A stretch of 12,490 bases of DNA, from contig JACPXS010000038.1 in the NCBI GenBank assembly GCA_016196415.1, forward strand, positions 1 through 12,490. Direction: 5' to 3'. The position numbers were made by a program, and so were the translations under genes. The DNA is from Candidatus Omnitrophota bacterium. Its GTDB lineage: Bacteria > Omnitrophota > Koll11 > Aquiviventales > Aquiviventaceae. The notes beneath the pieces were generated by a model that worked only from the letters and a program-made list of their open reading frames with translations, had not been told where the DNA came from and searched no databases. Positions 1 through 8,800 of the stretch are shown one piece after another; the first letter of the stretch is position 1; every line of letters begins with the position of its first letter.

Positions 1-157
1 GATCAGTCGGAATGCGCAATGGCAGATCGATCCGGTGCAGACGATGGGCTTCTGGAAGTTTCAGCACGTCTTCCACCTTGCCGCAGCCACCCCGGCGGTG
101 GTCCTGTCGGCCATCACCTTTATCCTGACCGACCTCTTCCTCTTTGCCATGACCGCG
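1..157 (+). other. N-terminal hydrophobic segment, possible tail of a family-2 glycosyltransferase
   Basis: In frame from position 2 the first residues read ISRNAQWQIDPVQ. They are followed by aromatic and charged residues and then about 25 hydrophobic residues ending near 157. Membrane-embedded family-2 glycosyltransferases (for example OpgH-type) have a Q/R-W-rich motif shortly before the C-terminal membrane helices, and this looks similar. Only a dozen upstream residues are visible, so the assignment is weak. The sequence upstream of the window would settle it. Confidence 0.25.
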
Positions 158-2569
158 CCCTTCGTGGAGGATCTCAACGGCATGGGGTTGATGTTGTCCC
201 ATTGGGCGACCGCACTGCAAGCCCTGATCCCCATTGCGCAGGGATGGTTGATTGCGACGGGAATCGGGTTGCTGGTCTTCCTGAACCCGCCCACCCTCCA
301 AACTCTCATGGGAGGGCTCACGATGATTCTCCATGCGGTGCGGGATCAGGAAGCGACGTTGGAGGCGCTTCGTCTTCGCATCGGGCGGGAAACGATCAGC
401 CGGCTCCTTGGCTACCATGCCCTGGAGGGCGGCCTTGAGTCGTTGCATCTTGAGGAGGACGACTATCGTGATCCGGCGCGCGTCATCCGGGCCCTCGAAG
501 TCTACGGTGAGCTGGTGAGTCGCGTCTATCAGTTGCCGCTTGAGGATGAGACCTGGCTGGCGATTGCGCACTCGGTGGCTCGCGCGGGATCAGCGGTCGA
601 GTGGCATGCGCGCTACGATGGTGTGGATCCGCAGGTTGCGGCGGCCGCTCGCACGATGACCGAAGAGCAGCTCCGTTCGCGCCTCGAGGCGCAGCTCGAT
701 CTTGTCGAGCGTCTTCGCGCAGGAGATCCAGGAGCGTCCCGCGATGACCTCGAGCCTTCCTGGTGGGATGAGGTACGCGCTCTTCGCTCGCGCAGCGGGA
801 GAGCGGCGAACCTCGGTCCGGATCAGGAGTTACTGGAGTACCGAACTGCCCTTGAGGTGGCACGTGAGCAGTTGCCGATTGTCCTCAGAGCGGCCGCCTC
901 GTTGGATGACCGGACCGCGCGTGAGCGCCTGGCCGACCGCGTACCCATCACGTGGACCGAGGCCGAGGGGATTGGATGGGGATGGGAGCAACGCCAAGCG
1001 CTCGATGGGCGGCGCAACCCCATCGGTGCGCTCTTGTACCGGGTGGCCGTCAATGAGTGGGAACAGGCATTACCGGGTTGGCGCGGGCTGAATGCGTCCA
1101 GGCAGGAGCGTGGCGAAGCGCCGCTTGATCCTGGCAATGCCGAGCATGTCGCGGCCTATCGGGAAATGCTCGAAGATCGCGTGAATCAGCTCGGAGAGAC
1201 CCGGCTTTTCACTCGGAGTCCAGGAGAGGCGGCCGGCAACGTTGCCCTTGGCGATGTACTCTTAGCTGGATGGCACGCCTATAGCCGAAAACGGGGGAGG
1301 GCTCGAACAGAGTTTGCCAATCCAAAGACCCGGCAAGAGTTCAGGCGTGCGTTGGAGGAAACGAGCCTCGAAGCAGCATTCCTGCGGGCGTATCAGCGAG
1401 GAGAGATTAATATCAGTTGGCGAGCCGGGGCGGTCAGCTTCGTGCTGATGGCGGTGGGAGCTGTGGGGTGGGTCCACGCCTGGCTGCCCTTCTGGTTGAC
1501 CCTCGTTGTGGTGCTGCCTGGGACGGTCCTCGCGGGGCTGGCGCTCGCGACGACGATTGCCAGGCGGATCTGGGGCGGAGAGGGGTTGTGGTTGACCGCG
1601 CCGCTCATCGCTCATGCCTGGTACTTCCTTGTGCGCATTCCGAACATGATCCACTACTTTAACTACCTCGTGCCCGCAGGACTGGGCGCCGTCGGACAAG
1701 AAATTCGCCCCTGGATGAATCCCGGCTACTGGACCCGTGGGCGCGCCGATGTCACGCCTCTCCCAATGGGGCAACGGCTTCCGGTTTCTGCCTATCCCCA
1801 GCACGCCATGACCTGGTGGAGGCGCGTGGGCCGTTATCTCGTCCCACTCCTTGTATTGCCCTATTTCACCTTAAGCTACCTCTTCACATCCGAGACCGTG
1901 GTGAGGAACTGGATGCGCACTCCACGGGCCTATTTCGTGGAGCCGGCCGTCGGCAATGTGGTGGATGACTTGGTGAAGCAGCCGGAGTCGGTGGTGCGCG
2001 CCCTCTTCAACATGGACGCCAGGCGGTTGGCGCTGAGCGGATGGATCAGCGATCTGAGCGGATGGATCAGCGATCCCAGCGGCTGGATTATCGGGAAGGT
2101 GGAATACTATCGGTCGCTCATTCGCGCTGGAAAGACCGCGCAGGCACGTCGACTCTGGAACACGCTCTTGATCGCTACGGATGCTTACCGGCAACGGCTG
2201 CGACAGAAATCCGCGGGCGGCGACGCCCAGCATCGGCTGGAGGCTCAACGGGATTATGAACGAGCCGTGGAAGCCCTGGGGCAGGCCCTGGCCGCGGAAG
2301 ACCGCCATGAGGAATTTGCGCGCCTCTTTGGGTTACAGATCGACGATCTGGGTGTCGGGCGATGGGAGCCGCGCTCAGGTGTCTCGGCGGTGCAGGTCTC
2401 TGAAGCAGACCAGACCTTACGCATTGATGTCGACCTCAAGGGACGGCATGGCCTCTTCTTCCTCTCAACCGAAGGCGCCGCTGCGGAGCTCGTCCTGCCG
2501 CTTTCTCAACCTGCGAACTGGTTGGATACGCATGAGGTCTTGAGGGGCGATGGATTGAAGTGGCGGTGA
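2..2569 (+). CDS. Large multi-pass membrane protein, 5'-partial; C-terminus is half of a carbohydrate-binding-like domain
   Basis: The frame is open from the window edge to TGA 2567-2569, so the true start probably lies upstream; the first possible internal start is GTG at 35, without a clear Shine-Dalgarno. Counting from that GTG (844 residues), hydrophobic segments lie near 17-41 and 62-83, again near 466-507 and 520-545, and near 600-618. Between them is a long, charged, helix-rich region (about 95-460) that I do not recognise. Three 7-residue repeats (LSGWISD type) follow at about 667-687, then a helical stretch, then from about 790 beta-strand-like sequence typical of a carbohydrate-binding sandwich. 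The first codons (RNAQW, then a hydrophobic hairpin) could be the membrane tail of a family-2 glycosyltransferase; this is a weak resemblance. There is not one cysteine. The beta-sandwich stops abruptly at the TGA and appears to continue in the next frame, so this is probably the N-terminal part of one giant protein. Confidence 0.8.
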   Translation: MSRNAQWQIDPVQTMGFWKFQHVFHLAAATPAVVLSAITFILTDLFLFAMTAPFVEDLNGMGLMLSHWATALQALIPIAQGWLIATGIGLLVFLNPPTLQTLMGGLTMILHAVRDQEATLEALRLRIGRETISRLLGYHALEGGLESLHLEEDDYRDPARVIRALEVYGELVSRVYQLPLEDETWLAIAHSVARAGSAVEWHARYDGVDPQVAAAARTMTEEQLRSRLEAQLDLVERLRAGDPGASRDDLEPSWWDEVRALRSRSGRAANLGPDQELLEYRTALEVAREQLPIVLRAAASLDDRTARERLADRVPITWTEAEGIGWGWEQRQALDGRRNPIGALLYRVAVNEWEQALPGWRGLNASRQERGEAPLDPGNAEHVAAYREMLEDRVNQLGETRLFTRSPGEAAGNVALGDVLLAGWHAYSRKRGRARTEFANPKTRQEFRRALEETSLEAAFLRAYQRGEINISWRAGAVSFVLMAVGAVGWVHAWLPFWLTLVVVLPGTVLAGLALATTIARRIWGGEGLWLTAPLIAHAWYFLVRIPNMIHYFNYLVPAGLGAVGQEIRPWMNPGYWTRGRADVTPLPMGQRLPVSAYPQHAMTWWRRVGRYLVPLLVLPYFTLSYLFTSETVVRNWMRTPRAYFVEPAVGNVVDDLVKQPESVVRALFNMDARRLALSGWISDLSGWISDPSGWIIGKVEYYRSLIRAGKTAQARRLWNTLLIATDAYRQRLRQKSAGGDAQHRLEAQRDYERAVEALGQALAAEDRHEEFARLFGLQIDDLGVGRWEPRSGVSAVQVSEADQTLRIDVDLKGRHGLFFLSTEGAAAELVLPLSQPANWLDTHEVLRGDGLKWR
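1418..1890 (+). other. Central transmembrane cluster of the first frame
   Basis: Four strongly hydrophobic stretches are visible: about 1430-1495 and 1495-1555, separated by an Ala-Trp-Leu-Pro turn and followed by Ala-Arg-Arg; about 1590-1690; and about 1832-1888, preceded by Trp-Trp-Arg-Arg. This suggests four membrane passages. It places the charged helical region (320-1415) and the C-terminal carbohydrate-binding-like part on membrane-separated or peri-membrane sides. No enzyme motif is recognisable here. Confidence 0.6.
2033..2095 (+). repeat. Three tandem 21-bp in-frame units (LSGWISD heptads)
   Basis: Units lie at 2033-2053, 2054-2074 and 2075-2095. The first two are identical at DNA level and the third matches them at 14 of 21 positions. 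They encode LSGWISD, LSGWISD and PSGWIIG. Because the period is a multiple of three the frame is kept. The identity of units 1 and 2 suggests a recent slippage duplication. The repeat lies between a membrane-proximal segment and a helical region. Confidence 0.95.
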
Positions 2570-2829
2570 AAGATACCGATGCGGATGGCCCGGCTCATTA
2601 CTACCCAGGGAAACGGGTTCTATTAACCAGTCGGCCGGAAGAGGTGAGGCGTTTGGGGTTGGACAGCGAAACACTCGGTCGATGGATGACCGTTCGCGTC
2701 AAACCAGAAGCCCCGAAGTTCGGCGCCTTTAACCCCCAACACATTACGCATGTGGTGATCCGACTCGACGGGCAGTTGGCCAACGGTGTGGCCGGTCGCA
2801 TTGAGATCCGTCGCCCACGCGTCGAGACC
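2390..2829 (+). other. Carbohydrate-binding-like beta-sandwich split across two frames
   Basis: Alternating hydrophobic/polar strands end the upstream frame (LRIDVDLKG, LFFLSTEG, AELVLPLSQPANWLD). They resume in the downstream frame (VAVKDTDADG, WMTVRVKP, FNPQHITHVVIRLDG, GRIEIRRPRVE). The order (binding strands, a V-x-VKD strand, a Trp-x-TVRV strand, a 'V-x-I-R-L' strand, a G-x-I-x-I closing strand) is typical of beta-sandwich carbohydrate-binding modules placed before GH5-type catalytic domains, which is what follows. I infer one domain of about 145 residues interrupted by the frame change near 2544. The CBM family cannot be named from sequence alone. Confidence 0.55.
2536..2569 (+). other. 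Frame-change site: probable 1-base indel in a G run, or coupled stop/start overlap
   Basis: Both frames are open only between 2536 and 2569. Adding one G to the run at 2544-2547 converts the end of the upstream frame into EVLRGRWIEVAVKD, running straight into the downstream frame and giving a strand-like W-I-E-V-A-V pattern fitting the surrounding beta-sandwich. Without that base, the upstream protein ends GDGLKWR and stops at TGA 2567. Alternatives are re-initiation at GTG 2560 or 2566, or -1 ribosomal slippage; the site (AGG GGC) is not a classical slippery heptamer. Confidence 0.6.
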
Positions 2830-5800
2830 CGACCCTCACTCGATTATCCACTCGACCTCTCGTCCTTGACATGGCCAGATGTTGACGGAGTCGTGGCTCC
2901 TCACGTCCAACATGGCCCGGCAACTCCGGGAGTCGCGTCCGAGCTAGCCGCCACAGCACCGACCGGATCGGCGACGCTGTCCGCGCAGCAGGGGATAACT
3001 CCAGCAACACCGCCAGCCGTCATTTCACCTGTACCCGAGCCGCCGAAAAGCGTTGCTCCAGTTCTCCAGCCGTCACCTGAGCCGCAGGCGAGAAAGACCC
3101 CGCAGGCTGAGCAGCGTCCGGCAATCCCAGAACAACCACCTGCCCCAGTTCCTGGAACGACCGTGTCGCCGGTTCAACCACCTCCTCCCGTTACCGTGAA
3201 GCCCTCAGCGGTGTCAGCGAAGATCGAGGTTCGCCGTGATGGGTTCTACCGCGAGGGACGGCGGTGGGTCTGGGTCGGGGTGAACTGGCGGGGGATCGAG
3301 TACGGCTGGAACTTCGGCGCGACGTACGCAGGAGCGGGGATTGCGGCGAACCAAGCGCAGATCCGGACTGCGTTGGCTGCAATGCGCCAGGCGGGCGCGG
3401 AAGGCCGCATAGCCACGGTGGATAAAGTCCGCATGGGTCTGTTCGATGATGCGCGCTGGCTCACTCGTGGCTATGCGGCCTTCCGCGCGGATATCCAGGC
3501 GTTCCTGGATGTTGCCGCAGAGCAGGGCATGAGCGTGGAGTTCACGCTATTCGACTTCTTGGCCGTTGCGCGCGGGAACTTCGACATGTCCCCGGAGGCC
3601 ACCGACCGATTCGTCCGGGATTTTCTCACCCCGTTCCTTCAGGACTTCGGTAACCATCCAGCCCTGGTGGTTATTGACCTCATCAATGAACCGGAATGGA
3701 TTCTTGCGCAAGGCGTCCCAGGTGGCTGGGGCGACAAGATGGAGGGTGGCCGGGTCCCGATCCAGGCCCCAGCCTACTACTATTTTGTCAAGACGCTCAG
3801 CCAGGCGATCCACCAGCAAGCAGGTGGGCGGCTCCTGGTCACGATCGGGACTTCGGCGAAGCACCAGGCGACGGCGACCAATCCGTCGGTTCGGCCCCAC
3901 CTGACCCACTATCAGCTCCACCACTATCTTTGGATGGGAGCGCTCGAGGGCTGGGTCCGTCAGTTACCCGAGGACAAGCCCTGGGTGCTTGGGGAATATG
4001 CAACCCGGCGCGAGCGGACCGATCGCAGCCCTGCCGAATACATGAAGGTGGTCCTGACCGAGAGAGGCGGCGGAGGAGCCGATGCCTGGATGTGGCCGCC
4101 GCTGCGCGGGCAGGTGGATGAGGAAACGACCCGGGATACAGGGGACCTCATACGCCAGTTGCAGCAGAACCGAGCGGCTGTTCAGCAGCAGGTCGGTGCG
4201 GTCTCGCCAGATGTCCATGGGGCTCGACAGGAGTTGGAGCGTCGCCTCGCTTCAGGGCTGCAGAACCCGAAGAAGATCCGTCGTCTTGAGCGGGCCATCG
4301 CCAAGGCTGAACGTTCCTCCTTGAGCCGCCTATTCGGCGGATTCACAGTGCCGTTCGGGTTCGATCAACTGCACATGACGGTCTCTTCATGGTGGGCTTC
4401 GCTGAGCCCGGAGCAGCAGGTCGGGGTCGCCTTGCTCGGACTCTTGGCGCTCGGCGCGCTGGCATGGGGGCTGCTGGCGCTGACGGATCGGCGACGGCAG
4501 CACAACCGGCCAGCCGCCCAACTCCTCTCAAAGCGGTTCCAGTACGTCGATCCGCTCGGTCGCCCCAAGGAAACTGATTCAGTCACACTGCTCGTCGATC
4601 CCATGCAAGTCGGCGTGCAGATCTCGGTTCAAGACGAAATGAACGGGCGCGCGTTGGCTTTCGACCGCAAACACCTCATGGCGCGGGAGCGCGATCCGGA
4701 CACGGGTCAGATCAAGGAGCACCGCGGCAGAGACCTCAAGCAACTCTACGGACGTCGGCGAACCTGGGATCGACATCTGCAGGCGGTGCGTCAGCAGTGC
4801 CCAGGCTGCGAGATCGTCGCGGCGATCGGGAATTCGAACCTGCTCTTTAACGCGTATGTCGCCGGTTGGGTGAATGGGCGCGTGATTGCGCCGGTTGGCG
4901 AGCCCATCCATGAGCGAACCTACTCTTCCTTCGTGGCCTACAAGGATGGAACGGTGCGTGTCGAGGACCTCGAGTACCGGTTGAAGCCGGATGGATCCAC
5001 CGAGGTATTCAGCGTGCCGCAGCAGCGGGCGGTCACGGAGACAATCCGCTTCGCCACCTCGGGCCAGCGTGTCCTGAAGGCAGGTCGTCCGGTACCGCCA
5101 GCCCAGATTGCCGAGCAATGGGCCGATTTGCGCTGGGTGTTCAAGTTCCCGTACTACCAGGCGGGAGGCATCGACACCTACTTCGGAATGGATCAACTCT
5201 TGGATGAGGACGCGATGCCAAATGGGCTCGCTCGGCAGGCGATGGAAGGCGAGCCGGTGACCCTGCGGCTTGAGATTCGTGGCCAGCCCCTTGAGCCTGA
5301 TGCGCTGCGCAAAGCGCTCCATGATCCTGAATCGAACTACCGGGAAGTCGCTTCACCCGCACAGATCCTCTCGGAGGGTGACTACGCCATCCATGGGGAT
5401 GAGATCACGATCCGGCTGCGACCTGGCCTCTACCCACACAACGTCATTGGGTTGAGAGCGGATGGCCTCATCGTGGTGTCCCAGATCCAGGGGCAGTCAG
5501 GTCGGCAGGGTGCAACGCTCGCCGGATTAAGCCAGTGGATGCAGAGCCAGGGCGTGGTTGACGCGATCCTCCTGGACAACGGCGAAGACGTCAAGATGTA
5601 CCACGAGGGCCGCATGGTTGTGAGGTCGTTCGGGGATCGCCAAGTCCATTTCTCGATCATTGCCTTTGTCCGCGAAGCGCAAGATCAGCGTGCCGCGCCA
5701 GAGCGCCCGGTGATCAGCCTGGCCGAGGACAGCGCGCCACTCGGGTTTGCCGCGGAACGCATCCGCGAGCACTTTGAACAAGCCGTGCGCCGCGTGCAGC

Positions 5801-8800
5801 CGGACGGCACCCCGGTGATGCACTACCGCTACAACCCAGCGCTTGAGGTACCCATGACGACGAGCGACGAGGTACCATTGCTGTTGGCTTTCGTGCCCGA
5901 GCGCCAGCAGTACGACAGGTTCCTGCCGCCAGAAGACGTTGTGCCGCCCGGCCAGACCGACGTGGACAAGGACCACCCAGAGCAGCCCTGTTTCTTGTGC
6001 ACCCTGCCGATGACGAAGCCGTGGGAGTTCTTCGACGAGTTGATCGGCGCGACCGGATCCCGCTATCGCCTTGCCCTGAACGTGAACGAGTACGCCGACG
6101 AACATGTCATGGTGGTGGCCGAGGATCGCCTCTCGAACGTCTTCAACAACGCCGCACGGCTGCACGATCTCTTACTGTTCACGGCTGCCCGCGGGCCTGC
6201 GTATGAGAGTTGGGCCAACGCCCAGGGGGGTGGCGCTTCCCAAGGCGCGCACTGGCACGTCCTCTCAGGACGTCGCCGAAGTCCATTATGGAATGCGCTT
6301 GATGCTGGTCGTGTCACCATCCGCCAGCCACGTCATACAGGCGCCGATGTGACGTATGGGGAGCTGCAAGGCTGGCCGGCCAGGGCGAGGCTCTATCGAG
6401 GGCGTGATGTGGAGGTCCTGATCCGTGTAGTGAGCGCTGAGCTTAGCGACCTTTACGCCAACAACATCCCGCCGTCCTTGCTGGTTCGTGTCCTGCCGGA
6501 GGGCACGTTCGAGGTCGCCATCAGCCCCATGACGTGGCATCGGACGGTGGCGAAGACCTACCTCTTCGATGCGCCCGACGCAGCCCGTCCTGCACTGACG
6601 AGTGGAACGGGCGCAGCCGAAATTACGGGCGGGGTGGGGTTGATCTATCTGCCGTACCGAGACCTCGATGAGGCCCAGCGCCGCCTGGCGGCCGACCGGT
6701 TCGCTGAGATGATGCGCGAGACAACCGATTGGAGCTGGCAGCCACCAGCAGAACCTGTTGCCGTGACCGGGGCGAGCGGGTTCATTGGATCATCGCTGGC
6801 GAGGGCGCTCGCGGAGAGAAACCACCCGGTCGCCGTCCTGCTGCGCGCTCGTCCAGAGTCGGAAGAGAAGCTGCGGCAGCGCGGGGTCTCTGCGGAAGTC
6901 GTCACAGGTGACTTGCTTGATCGCGAAGCGCTCACGCGGCTGGTGGACCACTCCGCGGTCATCTACCATTTCGGCGGGCTGTCTGACCGGGTGGCTTCGC
7001 AGAAAGATCCTGTGGAAGCGCTGGCGGCTAATGCACTCAGCGCGGCGCTGATCGCAACACTGGCGAAACGCACTGCCAAACGCGTGATCTATCCGTCCAC
7101 GCAGGTGATCTATGAGGCGGGTGGGCTGTTGCAGGGCCAGGACCTCAACGAGGACATCCCGCTGCCAATCTTCCAGCAGCCCGAGGTCGCCGAGTGGTTG
7201 GAGATGACCCGCAAGGCATTCGCCAATTTCGCAGACCGCTATCTGGCCGATCAGGCCATGACTGCGCGGGACGCTCGAGCGTTCGTCCGGGCCCACCTTG
7301 AGCGGCATCCGATTCCGGATGCCCTCGCGCGCCAGGTGTACGGGGTGTCGAAGTACCTGGGCGAGTTATTGACGGCCACAGCGCCCGACCATGTGGTCCT
7401 GCGATTGACCAACGTCTACGGGCCCGGCGACACCACCGATACAAAGATCGCGGGGTGGATTCGGACAATGTTCGCCAACGAGCCGATGACGGGTAACCAG
7501 GCGGTCTGGCCCGACCAGCGCCAGTACCTCTATGTGGACGATCTGGTCGAGATCCTGCACCGGATTGGCTCGCTCAAGAGCCCGCCCAAGCTGCTCGTTG
7601 TGACGAACCCGCAACCGGTGGACGGCCCTGAGCTCGCACGGACCATCCAGCGGCTGAGCGGCTCGACGAGCGCCATTGACGTGGACACCTCACCTGAAAC
7701 CCGCCGGCGCATCCGGCAGTTCGAGTTCGACACTTCCCGCCTGCAAGAAACCCTTGGCTCCTCCTTCGCGTTCACCCCGCTTGAAGACGGCCTGCGCGCG
7801 ACCATCATTTGGCAGCGCGAGCAGACGGCCAAGACGCAGGCGCCGACCAAGGTTGGCCTGTTCGCGGGGATTCCCCTCTTTGCCGATGCGGCCCAGTGGT
7901 GGGCTTCGCTGAGCCCGGAGCAGCAGGTCGTCGTTGGAGTCATCCTCGTCGGTCTTGCCGCGGCGGTGATTGGGTGGGGGCTGTGGCGGTTCGCGCGGCC
8001 TCGCACGCCATCACCGCAACGTCAACCACCCGCTGATCTTCACGTGCAGGAGCCGCCAGCAGTTCCACCTGCCACGCAGGCGACGATCGAAGGCCGGCGC
8101 CGCACCATCGAGCGCTTCCGCAACGCGCTCGATCCCGCACAGCCCTACACCGGCTACGACGTGATTGTCGTGAGCTCCACGACGGAAGACGAAGCCCGCT
8201 ACCAGCAAGCCCTTCTCGAGCGCGCGTTTGCCAAGATCAAGACGGAGAATGCGGCACTCGCTCATCAGGTGCTGGTGCTCTCGGTGGTGGACCCTGCAGA
8301 AGGCGGGCAGGTGATCGGGCAGGTCTATACCTGGGAGCAGGCCAACGCCAAGGCGCGCGAGCGCAACATCGACTTGGCGGCGTTGGTCCGCAACGGCCAG
8401 GTGAAGATGGCCATCTACCACAATGGCGGCAAGGGCGAGCGAGCCAGCCCGCTGACCCAGGGACTGGGCAACTCGCGCGGCGCCCAGCGACTGGTCGGTG
8501 TCATCCCCGGCTCGGATGGCGAACCCATCGAGCAAGAACTGTTGCTGTCGGTCGTCCTGCAGACGAACGCCTGGGCGCAGGTCAACGACGGCCACGCCGT
8601 CGATACGTTCTGGGCCAGCCAGTTGCTCTTCGACACGCAGGAGCCGACGGCCATCCCCCGCACGGGCGCTCCGATTGAGAAGTTCGTCGTGATGGGCGAC
8701 CGGGGGAAGGTGACCGGCAAGCAACTGTTCGACCTCGGCACCTCGCTGATGCAGCCCGACGGGACGATCGTGACCTTCTACGGCAACAAACAGTTCGGCC

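Noticed and set aside
19..438. 139-codon plus-strand frame overlapping the start of the first protein
   Set aside because: Composition is Pro/Gly/His/Arg-rich and out-of-frame-like, while the overlapping frame encodes clear membrane helices.
2540..2569. Programmed -1 ribosomal frameshift joining the two frames
   Set aside because: The direction would fit, but AGG GGC is not a classical slippery heptamer and I saw no obvious pseudoknot or internal Shine-Dalgarno placed to stimulate it. A simple G-run indel explains the data better. Kept only as an alternative.
3001..3190. Pro-rich stretch as a collagen-like or cell-wall-binding repeat
   Set aside because: There is no Gly-x-y periodicity and no fixed repeat unit. 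It looks like an irregular linker.
4579..5322. 247-codon open frame on the minus strand
   Set aside because: Opposite the NAGPA-like domain, whose plus-strand motifs are convincing. It has no domain signature or promoter.
5527..6165. 212-codon minus-strand frame
   Set aside because: Antisense to the end of the NAGPA-like domain and the CFLC region; no independent coding evidence.
4390..7930. Attachment sites or insertion-sequence ends at the 34-bp repeats
   Set aside because: Both copies are inside coding sequence in the same frame, in direct orientation, and the DNA between them encodes ordinary domains without a transposase or integrase.
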